A stretch of 64,000 nucleotides of DNA from Jejuia sp047345485 (GTDB lineage: Bacteria; Bacteroidota; Bacteroidia; Flavobacteriales; Flavobacteriaceae), in the NCBI RefSeq assembly GCF_047345485.1, contig NZ_JBLFEN010000001.1:310001-374000 (forward strand), read 5' to 3'. The notes below the pieces were generated by a model, which saw only the letters and a program-made list of their open reading frames with translations, ran no database searches and was not told where the DNA came from. Position numbers and translations under genes: made by a program. Position 1 is the stretch's first letter, and each line of letters begins with the position of its first letter. Shown one piece after another: positions 54,525 to 62,400 of this stretch.

Positions 54525-54818
54525 TTAAATTAAATTTTTGAAAGCAAAGCTTCCTATGATTATGGCAACATTAATTATTGCCAAGGTTATAATTATTTTA
54601 TTAGAAAATTTAAATGGTTTAAAAGTATTTATGCCTACAACTAAAAATAATAAAATGAGTGTGTATATAGCAGGATACATCTTAAAAGCAGCAACAAAGT
54701 CTCCTTGTAGTAGTAATGAGAAACTTCGCTGTAAGCCACAACCCATACATTCTGCCCCAAATAGTTTTTTATTTAAACAGGGTAACATGTATTTTTCTAA
54801 TTCACTTATTAATAACAC
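54525..54818 (-). CDS. DUF2752 membrane protein
   Basis: A 97-residue protein (GTG at 54818; an ATG at 54788 would give 87). The DUF2752 signature is CPxCGxxR-like: ECMGCGLQRSFSLLLQGDF, with two cysteines in CxxC spacing before the first helix, followed by two hydrophobic helices (IYTLILLFLVVGINTF, IITLALINVAIIIGSFAF). The cysteine pair could bind a metal or redox partner; no function is known. It forms a pair with the CCC-motif gene. Confidence 0.82.
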   Translation of the reverse strand: MLLISELEKYMLPCLNKKLFGAECMGCGLQRSFSLLLQGDFVAAFKMYPAIYTLILLFLVVGINTFKPFKFSNKIIITLAIINVAIIIGSFAFKNLI

Positions 54819-54885
54819 TTAAATACTATTTTGTGTTAAATATAATAAAAATGATGAGAAGTTGATGTGGGTAAAAATTTAGAAA

Positions 54886-56850
54886 TTAGAAATTTAAATT
54901 ACCAGAGATCATGATTTTTTTGTTAAGCACCTGACTATCTGACAATTTTAGCGTAATCAAATACACTCCAGAACTTAATTGTCTAGTACTAATTGTAGTT
55001 TTTCTTTTGGAAGATGGTGTGTTTTGTTTTAAAATCTCTTTTCCAGAAATGTCGTAAATGGTTATCTGTTGTATGTCATAACGTTTAGGATTAATAATTT
55101 CTAAATGAGATTTTTTAGTGTTTTCAAATATTTTGAAATTTGATATATCATTTGCATTTATATGTAATGTATTCTCTTTACTAAAAGTAATTTCGAATTC
55201 TTCGTTGTAAATACCTTCATCTAAAATTATACTAAATGCATTGTTTTTAATATCAGTATACGTATCATTTAGCTTGTTATGAAGGTAAATAGTTATATTC
55301 TCAGGTACATTAATTAAGTTATGAATTTTTATATCAAAAGATGTATTATCTCTATTGGCTCTTAAACCTATAGGGATTTTTACGGATTGGTCATATCTTA
55401 TAGATTTAATCACCAACGGTATATTTTCTGAAAGTATATATGCATCACTTCCCAAAATAAAATCTCCGTATTTGCCATCAAAATTATTATTATACAATGA
55501 GTTGTCTGGAGTGCCCTGTCTAAATGCAATAAGATTTTCTCTATAAAACGTATTATTAATTTTTGTGTGAATTCTAATTTCTGGAACAATGGTTGGATTA
55601 CATACTATTGATTTATAGTCGATACTGTTATGAGATTGAGGTATAATAATGTTTTCAACTATTTTCGTTTTATCTGAATTATTTTTAGCAAAAACAGAAC
55701 CGTTAATATTCGCGGGGTCTTCTGGAAAATAAACCCTCATAGCGTTAGTAAAAAAAGCCTGATTTCCTGGTGGAGAAGGAGCATCTCCAGGATTTATTTT
55801 ACTACTAATCATAAAACCTTGCCCAACAGCAGCAAATCGCCTTTGATTATTTGGGCCGTAATCTACACCATTTCCTAAATTTAAACCATTACTACCTCCT
55901 AAATCATCATAAGTACTAAAAGTAGCTCTAACGTAGTTTCCATTATCTGTGTCATCTGATAAGTCTCCTGCAGTGTAAACCCCATAACCACCTTGATAAT
56001 CACGCAAGTTGTGAGAACCAACGGTTTGTTGTTCCCAAAAATAAATTTCACCATTAATGTAAGACACTAATGGGTCTCCTGAGCCACCATCTGCTACACT
56101 TGTATTAGCTTTAATAAATTCCTTTAAATCTAAAGCTGAGGGATAAGGATTTCCTGTAAGGGTCTCAACTTGATTTGAAGATCCAGAATTTGGATCAGAA
56201 TCTATACCGCTAAAAAAACAATCAACTGCTATATCTCCATTATTTGGTCTGCCTCTAAAATCTAAAGTATTATTAATATTGGGGCTTCCTTTTAGTGTAA
56301 AACCGTATCCAGTAGATATATTACCTGTATTTAATTCCAGATTCCAATCTGCATAACCACCACCAGAGATAAAGGTGAAAATCCAATAAGATGCTAATTG
56401 TGTAGCTGTTCCATCATACGAATTATTTATAAAACCATATGGCGTAGATGTTACATTGGTTAAATCTACTTCGTCGTCAGGGTCGTGTATATTGGTACCG
56501 TCAAAATCAACATTAGTGTTAAATGAAGTGTTACTTACACCAACTGGCGAACACCAAAAGTTATACTCATATATTCCTGTAGTTTGATTTTGGTAAATGG
56601 AAAGCTCTCCTAAATCAGAGTTTTTTGTGTTTGTGTTTTGCATAAGTTGCGCATCGCCTCGCATATAAATATTTGAGGTAGCAGTTTCCAATCTAATATC
56701 ATCGTTAACAAATATCACTACATCTCTAGCATATAGATAGGAATTATCATCTACATATAAGTCTTGAGAATATAGATTACAAGTTCCCACGAACATCATA
56801 GCTATTGCTATAATTTTTTTAAAACTGTTATTTTGGTAATGCAGGATCAC
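54886..56850 (-). CDS. T9SS-secreted protein with C-terminal sorting domain
   Basis: A 654-residue secreted protein, GTG start at 56850, signal peptide ending near TCNLYSQ. The body is beta-rich and low in Cys, with NFWCSPVG and LTGNPYPSALDL segments typical of large flavobacterial surface proteins. The last ~80 residues form a type A Por/T9SS sorting domain: HLEIINPKRYDIQQITIYDI, SGKEILKQNTPSS, STRQLSSGVYLITLKLSD, ending KKIMISGNLNF. It should cross the outer membrane by the type IX system and be processed at the C-terminus. No enzymatic domain is recognised. Confidence 0.87.
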   Translation of the reverse strand: MILHYQNNSFKKIIAIAMMFVGTCNLYSQDLYVDDNSYLYARDVVIFVNDDIRLETATSNIYMRGDAQLMQNTNTKNSDLGELSIYQNQTTGIYEYNFWCSPVGVSNTSFNTNVDFDGTNIHDPDDEVDLTNVTSTPYGFINNSYDGTATQLASYWIFTFISGGGYADWNLELNTGNISTGYGFTLKGSPNINNTLDFRGRPNNGDIAVDCFFSGIDSDPNSGSSNQVETLTGNPYPSALDLKEFIKANTSVADGGSGDPLVSYINGEIYFWEQQTVGSHNLRDYQGGYGVYTAGDLSDDTDNGNYVRATFSTYDDLGGSNGLNLGNGVDYGPNNQRRFAAVGQGFMISSKINPGDAPSPPGNQAFFTNAMRVYFPEDPANINGSVFAKNNSDKTKIVENIIIPQSHNSIDYKSIVCNPTIVPEIRIHTKINNTFYRENLIAFRQGTPDNSLYNNNFDGKYGDFILGSDAYILSENIPLVIKSIRYDQSVKIPIGLRANRDNTSFDIKIHNLINVPENITIYLHNKLNDTYTDIKNNAFSIILDEGIYNEEFEITFSKENTLHINANDISNFKIFENTKKSHLEIINPKRYDIQQITIYDISGKEILKQNTPSSKRKTTISTRQLSSGVYLITLKLSDSQVLNKKIMISGNLNF

Positions 56851-57010
56851 AATGTATTTCAGAGATGGGTGGTGTAAAAATACAAAAAAATATTAATACA
56901 ACTGATATTTATGTATTTTATCGATTATTTAGGATTCGAAATCAAAATACAATATGATAATATATTCTTGTATTTACTTAAATTTGCTGAATAACATATA
57001 TTCATGATTT

Positions 57011-57193
57011 ATGAAATATTTTAACTACTTACTGATTATTATTGGAGCTATTATAGCGATGTATGCTAAAGGTGGCGAGCAACAAAATCAATATATATTA
57101 ATTGTAGGGATAGTTATTTTAATGATTGGTATTTATAGGATAGCAAAAACTATCCCAAGCAGAACTAAAAGTGAAGACGATACTAATGTTTAA
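57011..57193 (+). CDS. Small membrane protein upstream of smr
   Basis: A 60-residue protein with two hydrophobic segments (YLLIIIGAIIAMYA and YILIVGIVILMIGIYRI) joined by a polar turn GGEQQNQ, and a polar C-terminal tail. Its end overlaps the smr start by 8 bp, so it is probably translated with it. A TAAATTTG -7-like box lies at 56979-56986. No known family recognised. Its compact hairpin layout and coupling argue for a real gene. Confidence 0.7.
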   Translation: MKYFNYLLIIIGAIIAMYAKGGEQQNQYILIVGIVILMIGIYRIAKTIPSRTKSEDDTNV

Positions 57194-57740
57194 AATAGGA
57201 GATAGGGTTTTAGTTTTAGATGAAGACTTATCTGGAGAGATAAAAAGTATAAATAATAGTACTATTACTTTAGAGACCGAGGATGGTTTTTTATTGTCCT
57301 TTGATAAAAGTGAGCTTATCTTACAACACAACTCAAATACAATTATTGACAATAATATTAGTGTTACTAAAATTAATACCGTAATTGCTGAGAAAGAAAC
57401 TCAGAAACGGAGACCCTCTAAAAAAGTTAAACCTAAGGAGCGTGCGCAGGCAGCTATGGAGGTAGATTTGCACATTCATCACTTAGTAAAATCTTCTAGA
57501 GGAATGACTAATTTTGATATGCTAAATGTGCAATTACAAACAGCAAAACATAAATTAGACTTTGCTATTAATAAGCGTATACCACGTATTGTGTTTATAC
57601 ATGGAGTTGGTGAGGGTGTTTTAAAACAAGAGCTCGAAACTTTATTTAGACGCTATGATAATTTAAAATATTATGATGCCAATTATAGTAAATATGGTTT
57701 AGGAGCCACAGAGGTTTATATTTACCAGAATGCTAATTAA
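57186..57740 (+). CDS. Smr domain protein
   Basis: A 184-residue cytoplasmic protein starting at the ATG at 57186; a GTG 15 bases upstream is in frame but less likely. Residues 1-45 form a small beta domain (FKIGDRVLVLDEDLSGEI), then a basic linker (KRRPSKKVKPKERAQ), then the Smr domain with VDLHIHHL, GHGxG-like IVFIHGVGEGVLKQEL and the closing YGLGATEVYI. Smr domains are often structure-specific or RNA endonucleases; the family name refers to MutS2 C-termini, but there is no MutS part here. The stop shares TTAA with the convergent lipoprotein gene. Confidence 0.88.
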   Translation: MFKIGDRVLVLDEDLSGEIKSINNSTITLETEDGFLLSFDKSELILQHNSNTIIDNNISVTKINTVIAEKETQKRRPSKKVKPKERAQAAMEVDLHIHHLVKSSRGMTNFDMLNVQLQTAKHKLDFAINKRIPRIVFIHGVGEGVLKQELETLFRRYDNLKYYDANYSKYGLGATEVYIYQNAN

Positions 57741-58678
57741 GGGAATACTGGTGTAATTTGTGTAGACGTATTTAGTGAATCCGCAACTACTTGGTTATCG
57801 CCCGCTACTAGCTCTCCAAAATTAAATTCTTCTTGCGATAAAAAACTTAAACCTATACCTGATACAACCAGTCTTATTGTAAATTCTCGTGAAATATTAT
57901 GCTCACGATATTGCGTAGCGGGAACAGCAGTAGTTACACTACTATTTAAAAAATCAGGACCAGCGTTACTATTAGTAATATCATCAAGTGGATTTTGGTT
58001 TTGAGTGTCTCCTTCCTCATCTCTAGTAAGTATAGTATCATCATCATCATCATCATCAAGGTAATCTGGAGTACCGTCTTCATCAGTATCTTGCGCATCA
58101 GATATATCACCATTATTGTCAGGATCTGGGTTTTCGTTTCTAGTTAATACATTATCACCATCATCATCTTCATCAATAAAATCTGGTATACCATCACCAT
58201 CTGTATCTTGAGCATCTTCAAAATCGCCATCGCCATTTGGGTCAGGGTTTTCTAATTCCGCAGGTATCCCATCATTATCATCTTCAACAAAAACACGAGT
58301 TATAGTAGCCGTGGTAGAATCGTCACTTTCATCTAATTCAATGTTCAAATTAGCAGGTGGAATAGTGCTACAAAACGCATCATCAGGGATATCTTCTCGG
58401 TTATATGTTCTATATGTAAATGTAACATTGGGTACTGCAATTACTATAGAATCATTATCCATATCTTCTTCAAATATGTCTGCTACAGTAAAGTTGGATA
58501 TAAGTACAGAAACAGTTTCTGAGGGGTCTTCTTTTGTTTTAAATAATAATAAATCGTCATCTCCACACGCTTCAAAAGTATCATCAAAATCAAATTCAAA
58601 ATCAATAACATCACCATCACTACATGAAAAAAGGACAATAAACAACACAGATAATAACAGAGAAAACCAATTTTTCAT
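57737..58678 (-). CDS. Lipoprotein with Asp-rich calcium-binding-type repeats
   Basis: A 313-residue lipoprotein: lipobox VLFSC, acceptor Cys19. The first half is a beta-rich domain (TVSVLISNFTVADIFEED...NVTFTYRTY). Residues about 130-225 contain two and a half thrombospondin-type-3-like repeats, DTDGDGIPDFIDEDDDGD and DTDEDGTPDYLDDDDDDD, each preceded by ENPDPN. Such DxDxDG repeats bind Ca2+. The last ~80 residues form another beta-rich part. Likely on the cell surface or in the outer membrane. An (ATC)7 tract encodes seven Asp. Function unknown. Confidence 0.82.
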   Translation of the reverse strand: MKNWFSLLLSVLFIVLFSCSDGDVIDFEFDFDDTFEACGDDDLLLFKTKEDPSETVSVLISNFTVADIFEEDMDNDSIVIAVPNVTFTYRTYNREDIPDDAFCSTIPPANLNIELDESDDSTTATITRVFVEDDNDGIPAELENPDPNGDGDFEDAQDTDGDGIPDFIDEDDDGDNVLTRNENPDPDNNGDISDAQDTDEDGTPDYLDDDDDDDTILTRDEEGDTQNQNPLDDITNSNAGPDFLNSSVTTAVPATQYREHNISREFTIRLVVSGIGLSFLSQEEFNFGELVAGDNQVVADSLNTSTQITPVFP

Positions 58679-58776
58679 AATATAATATTTTAAACAAAAA
58701 TAATAGAATTGATGCTATAACGTAGTTATTTATTAATAATTTTATTTGGAGTATTTTTGTAATAAATTTAATAAGA

Positions 58777-59916
58777 ATGCAAGAGGTTTATTTTGATAAT
58801 GCAGCCACAACACAATTACGAAAAGATATAGTTGTGGCGATGACTGATGTTTTAGAAAAAAATTATGGAAATGCCTCTTCTTCATATAATTTAGGAAGAT
58901 TATCTAAATCTTTAATTGAGAATTCTAGAAAGCAAATAGCTCAACTTTTAAATGCTACAGCAAGCGAAATTGTTTTTACCTCTGGCGGTACAGAAGCAGA
59001 TAATTTAGTATTACGTAGCGCTGTTAGAGACTTAGGTGTAACGCATATTATTTCAACAAGAATAGAACACCACGCTGTATTACATACCATAACTGAACTA
59101 CAAAAAGAATATGATATTAAAGTCAGTTTTTTAAAACTAGACACCAACGGAAATATAGATATTAATGAATTAGAGTTTATTTTAAAAAATACTACAAACG
59201 CACTAGTGAGTTTAATGTATGTAAATAATGAAATAGGTAATATATTAGACATAAAGGCAGTAGCAGATTTATGTAAAACTCATAGAGCTTTGTTTCACTC
59301 AGACGCAGTTCAGGCTATTGGGCATTACAGTATAGATGTACAGGATATTACAGTGGATTTTTTAGCGGCTAGTGCACATAAATTCCATGGCCCAAAAGGC
59401 ATAGGGTTTGCATTTATAAGAAAAAATAGTGGCATAAAACCGATGATTGTTGGAGGCGAGCAGGAGCGAGGTTTAAGAGCAGGAACCGAAAGCATACATA
59501 ACATTATTGGTTTAGAAAAAGCGCTGGTAATGGCTTATGAGAATTTAATAATAGAATCTAAATACATTACAGAATTAAAACGCTATTTTATAGATAAGCT
59601 GAAATATGAAATTCCCAATGTAATATTCAACGGGCTTTCGCAAGACTTAAGCAATAGTACTTATACACTTATTAATGTGCAGCTTCCTGTTCCTGCTAGT
59701 AAATCTGCTATGTTTTTATTTCAATTAGATTTAAAGGGTATAGCGTGCTCCAAAGGTAGTGCTTGCCAAAGTGGCAGTAATCAAAAGTCTCATGTACTTT
59801 CTGAGATTTTAAATGATGATGCATTAGAGAAACCATCTATTCGTTTTTCATTTAGTAAATTCAATACTAAAACAGAGATAGATTATGTGGTTGATATTTT
59901 AAAGAATTTAATCTAA
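58777..59916 (+). CDS. Cysteine desulfurase
   Basis: A 379-residue PLP-dependent, NifS/IscS-type class V aminotransferase fold that takes sulfur from cysteine for Fe-S cluster or tRNA thiolation. Motifs: YFDNAATTQL at the N-terminus, FTSGGTEADNLVL, HSDAVQAIGH (PLP Asp), SAHKFHGPKG with the Schiff-base Lys202, and GSACQSGS with the catalytic Cys330 near the C-terminus. The short loop around Cys fits group I (NifS/IscS-like). No IscU or SufU gene is adjacent, so the sulfur acceptor is unknown. Confidence 0.93.
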   Translation: MQEVYFDNAATTQLRKDIVVAMTDVLEKNYGNASSSYNLGRLSKSLIENSRKQIAQLLNATASEIVFTSGGTEADNLVLRSAVRDLGVTHIISTRIEHHAVLHTITELQKEYDIKVSFLKLDTNGNIDINELEFILKNTTNALVSLMYVNNEIGNILDIKAVADLCKTHRALFHSDAVQAIGHYSIDVQDITVDFLAASAHKFHGPKGIGFAFIRKNSGIKPMIVGGEQERGLRAGTESIHNIIGLEKALVMAYENLIIESKYITELKRYFIDKLKYEIPNVIFNGLSQDLSNSTYTLINVQLPVPASKSAMFLFQLDLKGIACSKGSACQSGSNQKSHVLSEILNDDALEKPSIRFSFSKFNTKTEIDYVVDILKNLI

Positions 59917-59925
59917 TTTTTTTAA

Positions 59926-62388
59926 TTAAAACTTCATTGTAGTTCTAACATTAAAAACTCTAGGCGTTAAAAAGTTAGGAATAGCAAATTGACGTTTACT
60001 AGCTACATCTCTAACCCAAGTATTAGTAATAGCGTTTTGTACATCAAAAATATTAAAGATTTCAAATCCGAATGATAGTTCTTTAAACGGCTTTTTCCAA
60101 CCGTTTTTAAATTGCTTCTTCTGGTCAACCAAAACAAACTGAAATCCTACATCTGCACGCTTATAATCGGGTAGTCGTAATTGAAAATCATAAGGATCAG
60201 CATAACTAGGGGAGCCACCAGGCAATCCTGTATTGTATACCAAATTTAAATACACTCTCATATTTGGTATATTAGGAACATAATCCTGAAATAACGCTGC
60301 AAATTTTAAACGTTGGTCTGTTGGTCTAGAAATATAACCTCTATTATCAATATTTTCTTCTGTTTTTAAATATCCAAAACTGAACCATGATTCTGTACCA
60401 GGAACAAACTCGCCATTTAAGCGCATATCTAATCCATAAGCATAAGCTGTAGCGTTATTTCTTGCACGGTATCTTATACGAACGTTTTCTAAGGTATATG
60501 GATTAACATCAGTTAAATTTTTATAGTATACTTCTGAGGTTAGTTTAAAAGGTCTGTCCCACATTTTAAAACTGTAATCGTTACCCAAAACCATATGTAC
60601 AGATTTTTGTGCTTTTACATTTGGTTGCACTACACCCATAGAATCGCGCAACTCCCGATAAAATGGTGGTTGATAATACACCCCTGCAGCAGCTCTAAAC
60701 AGCATGTCTTTTTTCCAATTTGGCTTTATAGTAAATTGACCTCTAGGACTAAAAACCGTTTGGTTTGAAGACGCAATACCATCACCTTTAACACTCCAAT
60801 TATGTACACGTACACCTGCATTATACCAAACATCACTGTCACCCAAAGTTGCTCTTTTGCTCCATTGCGCATAAGCCTGCAAACGATTAATTTGGGTGTT
60901 ATTTGTTGCTCTAATATTTGTAAATGGTATAAGCGGGCCTTCAAAAGGTATATAAGGCTGCTCGTTACGAGGTATTGTTCTTGGAGGACGTATAGAAAAC
61001 CCAGCGGAATCTATAACTTCCCACTCTACAACACGGTCTCTTATATCTTCATGTGTATATTTTAAAGACCACTCTATACGATTATCATCAATTCTTAAAT
61101 CACCTTTAGTTTGAATGGTAGATATTAAGGCATCCAAATCGTTTCTACCATGATTTAGCTGGCTGCCAATACCTTCAGTAAATTCTACTTCACCTAAATT
61201 TTCATCACCAATATTACTATTTACTTCACCTAAATTATATTGCGCTAAAATATCAAAATACTCTTCTTCTGTAGTATGGTATGTAGATGCTGTAAGGTTT
61301 AATGTTAAATTATCATTAGCAAAATAAGTGCCTTGTAGTGCTCCAAAATAGGTTTGATATTCTGTTTTTTCTTGCCCTTCATAAAATACAACTAGTGCCA
61401 CGGGGTCGGCTAACGTGCCAAAATTAGTTTGTCGTGTTAGCGGCTCATAATCATAACTATTTAAAGAGGCGTTCCCTAAAAAGCTTAAATGGAATTTATT
61501 GGTAAATTTATAAGTGAAGTACCCTTGTAAATCAGCAAACACAGGGCGAAAATTGGTTTGTGTTTGTTTTGCATCTACAAATAAATTGTTATTGCGATAC
61601 CTTGCCCCAACAATACTAGTAAATTTTGAATCTTTACTAACGTTTTCAACAGAAACTGCAGCTCCTAATAAACTTAAATCTGCATTAACCTCAAATTTAT
61701 AAGGTGTTTTATATGTGATATCAAGTACAGAAGATAATTTGTCTCCATATTTAGCTTGAAAACCACCTGCAGAAAAATCTACATTTTGCACTAAATCGCT
61801 ATTTACAAAACTTAAACCTTCTTGTTGTCCAGATCTCACTAAAAAAGGACGATACACTTCTATACCGTTTATATATACTAGGTTTTCATCATAGTTTCCA
61901 CCTCTAACAGAGTATTGCGTACTTAGTTCATTATTATTACTCACACCAGGTAATGTTAATAATATGTTTTCTACACCTGCATTAGCCCCAGGGATTTTCC
62001 TGATAGTTTCAGGATTTAAAGAAATTATACCTTCAACCTCTTTTCGTCTATCACCAGAAATAACAACAGTAGCTATTTGCTCTATAGATTCACTCAAAAC
62101 AGGGTTAAACTCTTTAATTACACCATTTTTCAAATTAAAAGTAACTACTAGTTTTTTATGTGATATATGTGTGAATTCTAATGATATATCTTTGTTAGAA
62201 GGGATGTTAATTGAGTAAAATCCGTTGTCATTAGTCACAGTGCCTATAGATCCAGATTTAACTGAAACATTAGAAATAGGTAAATTATTCTCATTTAGAA
62301 TAACACCTTTAACAGTGGCTTCTTGAGCGAAACTTATTAAAAACGAAAAAAATAAAAGTAGTGTAGATAATCTATAACTTGTTTTCAA
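59926..62388 (-). CDS. TonB-dependent receptor with regulatory-like N-terminal domain
   Basis: An 820-residue outer-membrane receptor. TTG start at 62388; signal peptide ending at FLISFAQ. A CarboxypepD_reg-like domain (EATVKGVILNENNLPISNVS...TNDNGFYSINI) leads to the plug (VENILLTLPGVSNNNELSTQ, YSVRGGNYDENLVYINGIEV) and a 22-strand-type barrel ending in VFNVRTTMKF. It takes up a large ligand using the proton-motive force via TonB. No SusD partner lies next to it, so it is not a standard PUL receptor; the ligand is unknown. It follows the M23 gene by 12 bp. Confidence 0.93.
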   Translation of the reverse strand: MKTSYRLSTLLLFFSFLISFAQEATVKGVILNENNLPISNVSVKSGSIGTVTNDNGFYSINIPSNKDISLEFTHISHKKLVVTFNLKNGVIKEFNPVLSESIEQIATVVISGDRRKEVEGIISLNPETIRKIPGANAGVENILLTLPGVSNNNELSTQYSVRGGNYDENLVYINGIEVYRPFLVRSGQQEGLSFVNSDLVQNVDFSAGGFQAKYGDKLSSVLDITYKTPYKFEVNADLSLLGAAVSVENVSKDSKFTSIVGARYRNNNLFVDAKQTQTNFRPVFADLQGYFTYKFTNKFHLSFLGNASLNSYDYEPLTRQTNFGTLADPVALVVFYEGQEKTEYQTYFGALQGTYFANDNLTLNLTASTYHTTEEEYFDILAQYNLGEVNSNIGDENLGEVEFTEGIGSQLNHGRNDLDALISTIQTKGDLRIDDNRIEWSLKYTHEDIRDRVVEWEVIDSAGFSIRPPRTIPRNEQPYIPFEGPLIPFTNIRATNNTQINRLQAYAQWSKRATLGDSDVWYNAGVRVHNWSVKGDGIASSNQTVFSPRGQFTIKPNWKKDMLFRAAAGVYYQPPFYRELRDSMGVVQPNVKAQKSVHMVLGNDYSFKMWDRPFKLTSEVYYKNLTDVNPYTLENVRIRYRARNNATAYAYGLDMRLNGEFVPGTESWFSFGYLKTEENIDNRGYISRPTDQRLKFAALFQDYVPNIPNMRVYLNLVYNTGLPGGSPSYADPYDFQLRLPDYKRADVGFQFVLVDQKKQFKNGWKKPFKELSFGFEIFNIFDVQNAITNTWVRDVASKRQFAIPNFLTPRVFNVRTTMKF

Positions 62389-62400
62389 GAGTAGCTTAAT

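Noticed and set aside
57734..57743. Shared TTAA at the smr and lipoprotein stops as a regulatory site
   Set aside because: Convergent stop codons sharing TTAA are an ordinary packing effect.
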